This document shows positions 9,601 to 16,349 of a DNA stretch of 64,000 nucleotides, piece after piece. The number at the start of each line of letters is the position of its first letter. Position 1 is the stretch's first letter. The notes below the pieces were generated by a model. It was not told the DNA's origin and searched no databases. It worked only from the letters and a program-made list of their open reading frames with translations. The translations under genes were made by a program, and so were the position numbers. Source of the stretch: WGMI01 sp041739275 (GTDB lineage: Bacteria > Bacteroidota > Bacteroidia > Flavobacteriales > Schleiferiaceae); NCBI GenBank assembly GCA_041739275.1, contig JBGSOF010000022.1, positions 1 to 64,000 of the forward strand. Direction: 5' to 3'.

Positions 9601-10451
9601 GGACTTGGATTCAATCTGCCATTTTTATCGATCCCGATCTCCCTGTCGACTCTTCGTTCGGCAGCGCTCTGGCCTTTTTGCCGCCTTATCTCGTCGCTTC
9701 TGCTCCGTCTACCGGACGGCTGTATGTTTGGAATGCCAACTCAAGCACGGGAGCGGCTTATGCGGGTTTTCCGGAGATTCGCGCTCTTGCTCCTGTTTCG
9801 GGCTCGAATACATTTCTGGCCGGGGCGCCCTCAGAGCAATGGGGATCGGGAGCCGTATTGCAATTGTCGCTCAGCGGTTCGGGAGCGCCTGTCGTCGAGG
9901 ATAGCTTCTCCGCTTTCGACGCAGCACGAGGCGATCGTTTTGGGTATAGCGTGTCGACAGACGGTTCGCATTTTATGGCCGGGGCTCCGGCGAATTCGCG
10001 GGCCATTGGGCGGGCGTTCGGCATCGAAAACGGCGGGTTTGAAATCCGGACTATGATGCCTGGAATGCCCCTCATCAGCCCGATGGGTGTTTCGACCGCC
10101 GCGCTGGTAAGCGACCTTCCTTTTGAAGATCGAAGCTGGATTCCCGCTTGGGGTCGGTTCTCTTCAACGGCCGATTTGTCTGCGGCCGAGGCGGTTCGAG
10201 GAGGGTCGGGCGATCTGAAGGACGATCTCAAAATCTACCCCAATCCCACTTCCAACACCCTGAATATTTCGCTTGCAGATGCCGTGCAAAACTCTGAACT
10301 CGAGTGGAATCTGTTCGACGCACTCGGGCGAAAGCAGGCATCGGGAACGAGTAATTCCGTGGACCTCAGCGCTCTGGAGGTTGGGGTATACATCCTGAGG
10401 ATTCACACCCCCGGCCGATCGTTCTCGGTTCGCGTGCTGCGGAATCCCTGA
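6630..10451 (+). CDS. Secreted endonuclease I-family protein with lamin-tail domain, FG-GAP-like repeats and T9SS type A tail
   Basis: About 1273 residues. The signal peptide begins at the ATG 6630 and ends around LLAGAQ. A bacterial endonuclease I (His-Me finger) domain follows near residues 160-345. Its core is NTEHTIPQSLF then DIHHLFPTDETANSIRSNNPFG, so catalytic His and metal-binding Asn appear intact. Next come an Ig-like region, a lamin tail domain (LFFSEYVEGSGNSKCVEIYNP), and from about residue 780 several integrin-like FG-GAP/propeller repeats (VGSPALQG, VGAPFEGSNSSGAVYIFEI, FVGAPGSGGVYVCAK). The C terminus LKIYPNPTSNTLNIS...GVYILRI is a type A sorting domain for type IX secretion. 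Likely an extracellular or surface nuclease used for scavenging DNA; the propeller-like part may bind a surface or substrate. The frame is open upstream to 6552, but only the 6630 start gives a clean signal peptide. Confidence 0.88.
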   Translation: MARNFGVSASKSTEFLRFSAIAPLLFSMLLFPLLAGAQTLTAPSVSNFGNAFTDVRDSISIPIQNLENRVAHWTGWSASKRYGNLVFRPADSTGSIPALSTSLVKFYFEPEHNILYEIDLVMQFDSGFGQLVLPLQGQGVYVQSEWAATQNLSEEALKTALKTILSSATSLSYNSARDQMYGSLDNVGGVVECVYTGRTAAFNDRPGATANSFNTEHTIPQSLFGSSSPMQSDIHHLFPTDETANSIRSNNPFGTVANPSWQQGGSKYGASVFEPRDVHKGDAARAVFYFMLRYSGNANLTSAYSSFVSGQEAILRQWHAQDPPSAKEIARNNGIELLQGNRSPLVDEPNMIERIHSLSSTSLEPTVLSWDFATDSILLRPGASVEVFFINTGNQTLSLSALALSDPVNFEILQQASSVAPRRAGSILLRAKNTAPSGALCVLTAQATGLPTISMQLKNGGGGGASNPLLQALQPDGAAAIGASRAQVEWGFPQALSSSGASVLAVISKSPQPPVPQADWIYAAANRSVGAGDLLTDSTGVQGFAYFNGPCNTDLLDTLSNLFPSTDYTVYAWTYRHSNDSVEFSSVASQNFTTADSSLAGPSNCARSLFFSEYVEGSGNSKCVEIYNPHDSSVSLSGFRVYTNFNGTTNQSVLLSGTLAPGGVHVVCNPGSATALLSEADQTNTSAISFNGNDLVSLVRIAGGDTLDRIGDPDQLNTFWTVSNSGANVDLVDVTLVRADSVRLGEREWSKARLQWLVYASNFADSLGSHSVEACSEVPLTPVVWALEGHQLHGYSVALKGDWALVGSPALQGNFAEWADSLSSNPDLPEMGAVSVFHKVEDQWIEWWTLRAPDRDSGDRFGEQLALGSDFYAVGAPFEGSNSSGAVYIFEIDAQGDLIDLQKIKPILPNGARFGQALSASGNTLFVGAPGSGGVYVCAKNVQGHWTALPISSSISGLGTGFGHAVVARGDTLFASAPNTGKVGMFTAPSGTWIQSAIFIDPDLPVDSSFGSALAFLPPYLVASAPSTGRLYVWNANSSTGAAYAGFPEIRALAPVSGSNTFLAGAPSEQWGSGAVLQLSLSGSGAPVVEDSFSAFDAARGDRFGYSVSTDGSHFMAGAPANSRAIGRAFGIENGGFEIRTMMPGMPLISPMGVSTAALVSDLPFEDRSWIPAWGRFSSTADLSAAEAVRGGSGDLKDDLKIYPNPTSNTLNISLADAVQNSELEWNLFDALGRKQASGTSNSVDLSALEVGVYILRIHTPGRSFSVRVLRNP

Positions 10452-10500
10452 GGAATAAAAACAGGGTTTATAGAGGTACGGCTCCGTAAAAAGGTCAGAA

Positions 10501-10515
10501 CCGGCATGCAGCCGG
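10501..10515. terminator. Possible weak bidirectional terminator hairpin
   Basis: CCGGC and GCCGG flank a five-base loop between two convergent genes. Short T-runs follow on the minus side (about 15 bases away) and T4 on the plus side. Stem is only 5 bp, so this is tentative. Confidence 0.35.
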
Positions 10516-10525
10516 AAATGCGCTT

Positions 10526-11413
10526 TTACCAGTTCTGGAACATGGCCTCCCACTTGGTCTGGCTTGGGGTAATGCTGATCACCGGCACTTCACTGTGATA
10601 AATCACCTGCTGCACATCGTTGCCCATGAGCATGTCGGCCAAATCGGGTTCCGCGCCTTCTTCCATAATCATGATGAGGTCACCCTTGTTCTGATAGGTG
10701 TAGTCGAGCAGATGCTTCATGGCTCCCGAAGACTTCGGCTCGAGGAGGTCTGAACTGCACTCCACCCCGTGGTCGTTGATAAACTGAACGACTTGCTTGA
10801 GGTGCATGCGCAGGGGCTCGGTGTCTGAGGGAACCTTGGGCACCCCGACCGCTGAAATCTTCGCTCCAAATTTCCGCCCGAAGTGCAGCGCCATGCCTAC
10901 TTTTTCTTTCGACTTGCGATCCATCACAATCGGGAAAATGATGTTGTCGATCTTTCGAATCGGCTGAACCCCCTTAATCGTAACCACCGGGCACGAAGTG
11001 ATGCACACGGTTCGATACGCATTCGACCCGATAAAACGCCTTTTGAGGTTGGTCGGCTTGCCGTTGGTTCCCATCACCACCATCGAGGCGGAAATCATTT
11101 CGGCCACCCGTGCAATTTCTTCATAAACCACCCCAAAAGCCACCATCACATCTACTTTGAGACCGCTGCTGGCTTCGGTCGCCTTGGCGAGTTCTTCGAG
11201 CTTGGCGTGAACTTCTTCGCGGAGGTTGTGGTGTCGGTCTCGCGAATCGCCAAAGAGTTTGCCGAGCCCTGAATTTTCTTCGATCACCGAAATCAGAACC
11301 AAGTCGCTTTGAAGGGTCTTGGCAAACAAAACCGCGTCTTCGAGCGCGAGCAGCGACTGCTCGGAAAAACCGACGGGGACTAAAATCTTGCTCTTTTCGG
11401 CCATAACAATCAT
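10526..11413 (-). CDS. Universal stress protein, tandem Usp domains
   Basis: 295 residues made of two Usp alpha/beta domains (about 1-145 and 150-290). The first has KILVPVGFSEQSLLALEDA at strand 1 and MVVMGTNGK, the partial nucleotide-loop motif, followed by VVTIKGV. The second has NIIFPIVMDRKSKEKVGMAL and ends in VISITPSQ. Tandem Usp proteins are usual in Bacteroidota; their roles lie in stress or stationary-phase survival and no specific partner can be read. Two start codons are possible, 11413 (MIVMAEKSK) and 11404 (MAEKSK); neither has a strong ribosome site. Divergence from nothing: it follows rny on the same strand by 46 bases and may be cotranscribed. Confidence 0.85.
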   Translation of the reverse strand: MIVMAEKSKILVPVGFSEQSLLALEDAVLFAKTLQSDLVLISVIEENSGLGKLFGDSRDRHHNLREEVHAKLEELAKATEASSGLKVDVMVAFGVVYEEIARVAEMISASMVVMGTNGKPTNLKRRFIGSNAYRTVCITSCPVVTIKGVQPIRKIDNIIFPIVMDRKSKEKVGMALHFGRKFGAKISAVGVPKVPSDTEPLRMHLKQVVQFINDHGVECSSDLLEPKSSGAMKHLLDYTYQNKGDLIMIMEEGAEPDLADMLMGNDVQQVIYHSEVPVISITPSQTKWEAMFQNW

Positions 11414-11459
11414 AAATGGAGCTGCAAAATAGGGTGTAAAGACGGAGTGTGCATCAGGT

Positions 11460-13001
11460 TTAGCGGGCGACGCTCACGGCGCGTGTCTCGCGAATTACGG
11501 TGATTCGAACTTGGCCGGGATAGGTCATTTCGCTTTGAATTTTCTGCGATAAATCGGTGGCAAGTTGAGAGGCTGCGGCATCGCTCACCTTGTCGCTTTC
11601 GACCATCACCCTCAATTCACGGCCCGCCTGAATGGCAAACGCCTTGCTCACTCCTTTGTAACTCAGAGCCATGTCTTCGAGTTCTTTGAGGCGCTGAATG
11701 TAGCTCTCGACAACTTGTCTTCGCGCCCCGGGACGCGCCCCGCTGATGGCATCGCACACCTGCACGATGGGCGAAAGTAGGCCCGTCATTTCAATCTCGT
11801 CGTGGTGGGCTCCGATCGCGTTGAGCACCTCGGGTTTTTCTCCGTATTTCTCGGCGATTTGCATGCCCAAAATAGCGTGCGGAAGTTCAGACTCTTCTTG
11901 TGGAACCTTGCCGATGTCGTGCAAAAGACCTGCTCTTTTGGCCATCTTGGCGTTCAGACCGAGTTCGGCGGCCATGGTCGCGCACAAATTGGCCACCTCT
12001 CTGCTGTGTTGAAGCAGGTTTTGTCCGTACGAAGAGCGATATTTCATCCGGCCGACCATTTTCACCAATTCGGGGTGCAGACCGTGGATGCCCAAATCGA
12101 TGAGCGTGCGCTTGCCGACATCGACTATTTCGTCTTCGAGCTGTTTGCTCACTTTGGCCACCACTTCTTCAATGCGCGCGGGGTGAATCCGGCCATCGGT
12201 CACCAAGCGGTGCAAAGCCAAACGAGCGACTTCGCGGCGCACGGGGTCGAAACAGCTCAGCAAGATGGCTTCAGGGGTGTCGTCGACGACGATTTCAACC
12301 CCGGTAATGGCCTCGAGCGCCCGAATATTCCGGCCTTCGCGCCCAATGATGCGGCCTTTGACCTCGTCGTTGTCGATGTGGAAAACCGAAACGGCATTCT
12401 CGATGGCCTGCTCGGTCGCGACCCTTTGAATGCTCTGAACGACAATTTTCTTAGCCTCGGCCGATGCCGTGAGTTTGGCTTCGTCGAGGGTATTTTGAAC
12501 CATTTGCGCCGCTTCGGCTCGTGCTTGTTCGCGCAGCGCCTCAACCAACTGAGCGGAAGCCTCTTCGCGGGTCAAGCCGCTGATCCGCTCGAGTTGATCA
12601 ACCTGTTGACGATGAAGTCGTTCGGTCTCCTCGGTCTTTTTATCGATGATTTCAGACTGCCGCTCGACCTTCTGCTTTAAAACGTCCAAATCGCGCTCCT
12701 TGCGCTTGATTTCTTCAAGCTGCTTGTTGAGCTTGGATTCTTTGTCTCGAGTTCGCGATTCGGCCTCGACCATTTTCTTCTCTCTCTGGCCGATTTGCTG
12801 TTCGTGTTCCGCTTTGAGTTCGAGAAATCGCTCTTTCGCTTGGAGCATTTTCTCCTTTTTGATTGCCTCGGCTTGCTTCTCAGCTTCGGCCACGAGCTCT
12901 GAAGCCCGGCCTTTGCCGCTGCGGTTGGCCCATGCGAGCGAAAGCCCGAACGAAGCTCCTGCAGTCAAAATGAGCGCCAGGATCCATAATAAAGTACCCA
13001 T
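11460..13001 (-). CDS. rny: Ribonuclease Y
   Basis: The 513-residue membrane-anchored endoribonuclease that starts mRNA decay. The order of parts is complete: one N-terminal transmembrane helix (LLWILALILTAGASFGLSLAW), a long charged coiled coil to about residue 200, a KH domain (GRIIGREGRNIRALEAITG), and an HD phosphohydrolase domain with SREVANLCATMAAELG and the catalytic LLHDIGKV near residue 360. The C terminus QVRITVIRETRAVSVAR is the family end. It lies downstream of the zapA genes and the 6S candidate on the same strand. Confidence 0.96.
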   Translation of the reverse strand: MGTLLWILALILTAGASFGLSLAWANRSGKGRASELVAEAEKQAEAIKKEKMLQAKERFLELKAEHEQQIGQREKKMVEAESRTRDKESKLNKQLEEIKRKERDLDVLKQKVERQSEIIDKKTEETERLHRQQVDQLERISGLTREEASAQLVEALREQARAEAAQMVQNTLDEAKLTASAEAKKIVVQSIQRVATEQAIENAVSVFHIDNDEVKGRIIGREGRNIRALEAITGVEIVVDDTPEAILLSCFDPVRREVARLALHRLVTDGRIHPARIEEVVAKVSKQLEDEIVDVGKRTLIDLGIHGLHPELVKMVGRMKYRSSYGQNLLQHSREVANLCATMAAELGLNAKMAKRAGLLHDIGKVPQEESELPHAILGMQIAEKYGEKPEVLNAIGAHHDEIEMTGLLSPIVQVCDAISGARPGARRQVVESYIQRLKELEDMALSYKGVSKAFAIQAGRELRVMVESDKVSDAAASQLATDLSQKIQSEMTYPGQVRITVIRETRAVSVAR

Positions 13002-13023
13002 GAATTTGGGGGTTGATTGGGGT

Positions 13024-13214
13024 TAAAAAAAATCCCGCAAAGACCCAGAGATTGCGTAAACTCCTGTATTTCAGGAATAGGGCACACCGAAGCAGCGCAA
13101 CCTTCCCCTGAGAGATCTTTGAACTTCTCTGCGTTCGCCTCGAGGACGACCGCTTGGGCCTGGTTTTGCCATTTCGAGCTGCACCCCGATTTTGGTGACT
13201 GTTGAGTTTACCAA
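13024..13214 (-). ncRNA. ssrS: Probable 6S RNA between zapA and rny
   Basis: The 255-base gap between zapA and rny holds a long-range RNA structure on the minus strand. A closing stem pairs TTGGTAAACTC (plus 13204-13214) with GAGTTTACgCAA (13052-13063), 11 bp with one bulged base, enclosing about 140 bases. Inside are a GCAGC/GCTGC inner stem, an AGAGA/TCTCT arm and, on the 3' side of the bubble, a perfect small hairpin TCCTG/CAGGA around AAATA. It ends in a CGCAA/TTGCG hairpin followed by GGGA and T8 (terminator-like). A long near-symmetric hairpin with a central bubble is the 6S hallmark, and a zapA neighbour is a known location for ssrS. 6S binds the housekeeping RNA polymerase. The exact 5' end is not determined. 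Confidence 0.6.
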
Positions 13215-13256
13215 AAAGTGCGGGTCGATGCGGGAAATGCGTTGAAAAGAACGTTG

Positions 13257-13553
13257 TTAAGTCAAAGACAGCCGAACGCGCGCTTCGAGCTCGTCGATGC
13301 GCAAAACGGCCTCTGATTCATCCACTTGACCCGGTTTTTGGAGCAGCTCCAACTCCCCGGCCAATTGCAGAGCACACATGGCGAGCAGATCTTGGTGATC
13401 TTGCACCGCGTATGAATTCTCGAGACCCTTGAGCATCGATTCGATGCGCCGGGCTGCCTTTCGAAGTTCGGCCTCTTCAGACCTGCGAATGTTCAGAGGA
13501 TACACTCGATTGGCCACGCCAAGGCGTATTCTCAATGTATCTGTTTCTTCCAC
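13257..13553 (-). CDS. zapA: Cell division protein ZapA
   Basis: A 98-residue ZapA-family protein, which binds and bundles FtsZ at the division ring. It has the N-terminal beta hairpin (LRIRLGVANRVYPLNIRRSEE), the AARRIESMLKGLE helix, the family-typical QDHQDLLAMCALQLA helix and a C-terminal coiled coil (LRIDELEARVRLSLT). Four bases separate it from the coiled-coil gene upstream, so the two form one unit, probably read through to the 6S candidate and rny. Confidence 0.88.
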   Translation of the reverse strand: MEETDTLRIRLGVANRVYPLNIRRSEEAELRKAARRIESMLKGLENSYAVQDHQDLLAMCALQLAGELELLQKPGQVDESEAVLRIDELEARVRLSLT

Positions 13554-13557
13554 TCGC

Positions 13558-13851
13558 TCAGTCGTTCAAAAGAGCCAAACATTGGTCGATTTCCCTCAAC
13601 ATACCGTCGAGCTCGGCGCGTGCTTTCGATCGAATTTCTTCGTCTGCAGGCATGGCCGAGGCCAACTTTATGCTGTCGACTTCTTTCTCGAGACCCGATT
13701 TTCGCTCTGTGCTGCGCTCCAACTGTCGAGACAGCCGGTGCACTTCCGAAGCGAGTCGGGCGTTTTCTCTTTCGAGCTCAGAGCGCTGATCCAACAAAGC
13801 GCCAACTGTTCGAGCCAGACGCTCGATCGATGCATTCAAGCGCTCCATCAA
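13558..13851 (-). CDS. Small coiled-coil protein upstream of zapA (ZapB-like in layout)
   Basis: 97 residues with no signal peptide or membrane segment. Residues 5-62 are a continuous heptad coiled coil (LNASIERLARTVGALLD, LERENARLASEVHRL, LSRQLERSTERKSGLEKEV), followed by a short helical tail ending LREIDQCLALLND. The close coupling to zapA suggests a division-ring partner comparable in shape to ZapB, but this is inference from context and coil; I do not recognise a named family. ATG codons at 13851 and 13848 are both usable. Confidence 0.7.
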   Translation of the reverse strand: MMERLNASIERLARTVGALLDQRSELERENARLASEVHRLSRQLERSTERKSGLEKEVDSIKLASAMPADEEIRSKARAELDGMLREIDQCLALLND

Positions 13852-13879
13852 AAGAGAAAACCGAATTAGAGGTCGGACA

Positions 13880-13905
13880 CAAAAGTAGCAAAGCTGCGTT
13901 ACTTT
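13880..13905 (-). promoter_or_regulatory. Candidate -7 element and palindrome in the divergent zapA-operon/M23 promoter region
   Basis: On the minus strand TACTTTTG (plus 13880-13887) exactly matches the Bacteroidota -7 consensus TAnnTTTG, 29 bases before the coiled-coil gene. It overlaps an imperfect palindrome with arms AAAGTA (13882-13887) and TACTTT (13900-13905), which could be an operator acting on both directions. No well-spaced -33 TTG was found (nearest is 25 bases away), so the call is tentative. Confidence 0.4.
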
Positions 13906-13950
13906 GCTGTCTCAACCTCGTCCCTCAAAGCTTTTCGCCGGAGTTTTTCT

Positions 13951-15666
13951 TTGTTCAGCACCTTTCCATTGTCCAAATTGTACATCGACAGACGCGCGTT
14001 CATCGCGATTTTCATCAGTTCGCACTGCGCTTGGGCTCAAACCGATACATCCTACATCCCCCCTCTCGACATCCCCCCGGCCATTTCGGGCACCTTCGCA
14101 GAGCTGCGGAGCCATCACTTTCATTCGGGGGTCGATTTTAAGACCCAGGGGCGCGAAGGCCTCCCTGTTCGAGCCGTAAAAAAAGGGTATGTCAGCAGAA
14201 TCAAGGTCTCGTCTTCGGGCTTCGGCAATGCGATCTACGTGGATCACCCCGACGGAAAAACCTCCGTATATGCTCATTTACAGAGATTTAATGACGAAAT
14301 CCACGCATACCTCCGCCGCGCCCAATACGCCCAAATGCAATCGGAAGTCGAGTTGTTTCCGAAACCCGGAGAGCTGGCTTTGAACAAGGGCGATACCTTG
14401 GGGCTCAGCGGCAATTCGGGGAGCTCCATGGGGCCCCATCTGCACTTCGAACTCCGCGACACCCGAAGCGAACAGCCTTTAAACCCGCTGAAAAGTCCTT
14501 TTGAGAGCCCCGATTCTTTAAAGCCCCTGCTCCGAAGATTGGCGCTCGTAGGCCTCAGTCCCGAGTTTGGAGAATTGTCGAGAATCGAAATCGACCTCCG
14601 AAAGTCGCCCCGCGACACGCTCAAAATGTTTTCAGGTCTCCCTGCAGGGGGCTACGGAATTGAGATCGACGCCATCGACAAGCTCAGCCTCAGCGAAAAT
14701 GCGAATGGACTTTATCGAGTGGTGCTCATAGCCGACAATACCGAACGCTACCTCTTTGTAGCCGATCGTTTTTCGTTCGAAGAAACCCGTCAGATCGACG
14801 GATTGATCAACTACCCGCGCAAAAATGCAACAGGGGTCGTCTGGCACCGACTTTATCGGCTTCCCGGCAGCAGCTTGAGCCTGTCTCAAAGCGATGCTCG
14901 AAGGGGGAGGCTTTGGCTGAATCCCAACGACAGCGCGATGTGTTCGATCGAAATGACAGATGCGCTCGGAAACATCTCCAAAATGTGGCTCCGGCTCAAG
15001 AGCGATTCCATGGCGCCCGATCCTCAAGGAGTTTCGATCAAAGATTTTATCGATCCGCAGCGAGTGGAACACATCTCGTTCGGAACGCATCGCGCTTCGA
15101 TCCCGGCCCAAGCACTTTACCGCCGCGAAACAAGGTCTATCGACACCTCCGCCTCTTTTCCGGGAACTTATGGAGCGTGCGCCAAAATACTTTCGGCAGA
15201 AATCGCCATCAAAAAACCTATCGAACTCGATTTCGACCTTAGTTTGATTCCCGAAAAATACCGAGACCGCGCCACGGCCGTTCGTTTTTCGAGTACGGGC
15301 AAGCCTGCGGCTCTGGGCGGCAAAGTGGTGTCGGGCCGCCTCAAAGCAGAATCGAAAGAGCTCGGTGCCTTTGGTCTGCGCGTGGACACCCTTGCGCCTA
15401 AAGTGATCTTAAAAAAGTCGGGGACGCGCACTCGACTCGAAGACAAGAAAAGGCTTCGGTTCTTGGTATCAGACGATTTCAGCGGGATCAGTCGCTGGGA
15501 TCTCTACATTGACGGCCATTGGGAGGTCCTTGAATACGACGCCAAAAACGGATGGATGGATCATCGTTTTGAGACCGAACCCACAAACACCAACCGGAAT
15601 TTTCGCATCGTCGTCAGCGATCGCTGCGGCAATAAAAGCACCCTTGAAGGCGTATACCGATGGTGA
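13951..15666 (+). CDS. M23-family metallopeptidase (LytM/peptidoglycan hydrolase type)
   Basis: 571 residues, exported: a hydrophobic N-terminal segment (RRAFIAIFISSHCAWAQ) ends in a signal-peptidase-like site. The peptidase core holds the HxxxD zinc motif (HSGVD near residue 58) and the HxH motif (HLHFE near 163), with the glycine-rich GNSGSSMGPHLHFE context of lysostaphin-type enzymes, so it probably cuts peptide cross-links in peptidoglycan or other proteins. The remaining about 390 residues are beta-rich Ig-like repeats with no recognised domain. There is no ATG at the right place; the start is TTG at 13951 or the TTG codons shortly after. First gene of an operon with the two TonB-type genes; its stop overlaps the next start by seven bases. 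Confidence 0.82.
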   Translation: MFSTFPLSKLYIDRRAFIAIFISSHCAWAQTDTSYIPPLDIPPAISGTFAELRSHHFHSGVDFKTQGREGLPVRAVKKGYVSRIKVSSSGFGNAIYVDHPDGKTSVYAHLQRFNDEIHAYLRRAQYAQMQSEVELFPKPGELALNKGDTLGLSGNSGSSMGPHLHFELRDTRSEQPLNPLKSPFESPDSLKPLLRRLALVGLSPEFGELSRIEIDLRKSPRDTLKMFSGLPAGGYGIEIDAIDKLSLSENANGLYRVVLIADNTERYLFVADRFSFEETRQIDGLINYPRKNATGVVWHRLYRLPGSSLSLSQSDARRGRLWLNPNDSAMCSIEMTDALGNISKMWLRLKSDSMAPDPQGVSIKDFIDPQRVEHISFGTHRASIPAQALYRRETRSIDTSASFPGTYGACAKILSAEIAIKKPIELDFDLSLIPEKYRDRATAVRFSSTGKPAALGGKVVSGRLKAESKELGAFGLRVDTLAPKVILKKSGTRTRLEDKKRLRFLVSDDFSGISRWDLYIDGHWEVLEYDAKNGWMDHRFETEPTNTNRNFRIVVSDRCGNKSTLEGVYRW

Positions 15667-16349
15667 GTCTCAAACATGCCCGAACGTACTTTTGGCCTAT
15701 GACGGTTCGTTCGATTGCCTTTTTATTGACGCTGTGCGTTGCCGCGGCACCCGCTTGGGCTCAGAAAGCCAAAAAGCCGGTGCAGCTCAGCGGAATGGTG
15801 ATCACCACCGACAGCGTTCCCCAGATGGTTCCCTATGCGGCCATCTTCATTAAAAAGCGAAAGCAAGGCACCACGGCCGGACCTGAGGGCTTTTTCTCCA
15901 TACCTGCTCTGCCCGGAGACAGCATTCGGTTTTCGAGCATCGGTTTTATGCCCGAAACTCTGGTCGTCCCCGCAGATTTAGAAGAAGACAGCTATTTGGT
16001 TCGCGTTCGGCTGGAGCCCGACACCACGATGCTCCGCGAGGTGGTATTGTATCCCTGGCCCAGCCCCGATCGCTTGAAAGACTATTTGTTGAGCTTACAG
16101 GTAACGACCACCGAAGACGATCTCGCACGGCGGAATCTCGCACTCGAAGAACTTAAAATGCGCGCTGCGGCCATGGGGTACGACGCCGCCGAGATTCAAG
16201 ATTTTGTGATCCGTGCGCAAGAACAGCGCATTTACAATTCCGGTCGCTATTACGGTGCCGATGGTGGAGCGGCCATTCTCGGGGCCCTGACCAATCCCTT
16301 TGCATGGACTCAGTTTTTCGAAGCGCTCAAAAGCGGTGCGTTTCGATGA
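15660..16349 (+). CDS. Carboxypeptidase-like regulatory domain protein
   Basis: 229 residues with a signal sequence (FLLTLCVAAAPAWAQ) and one CarboxypepD-reg-like beta-sandwich (about 35-125), containing the diagnostic AAIFIKKRKQGTTAGPEGFFSIPALPGDSIRFSSIGF pattern (given here in pieces: TTAGPEGFFSIPALPGD, then IRFSSIGF). The C-terminal 100 residues are helical, with no recognised fold. Such small proteins often accompany TonB receptors or anchor at the outer membrane; the role is unknown. Two starts fit: 15660 or the ATG 15699 directly before the signal core. It overlaps both neighbours (the next starts in its stop as ATGA), showing tight translational coupling. Confidence 0.72.
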   Translation: MVSLKHARTYFWPMTVRSIAFLLTLCVAAAPAWAQKAKKPVQLSGMVITTDSVPQMVPYAAIFIKKRKQGTTAGPEGFFSIPALPGDSIRFSSIGFMPETLVVPADLEEDSYLVRVRLEPDTTMLREVVLYPWPSPDRLKDYLLSLQVTTTEDDLARRNLALEELKMRAAAMGYDAAEIQDFVIRAQEQRIYNSGRYYGADGGAAILGALTNPFAWTQFFEALKSGAFR

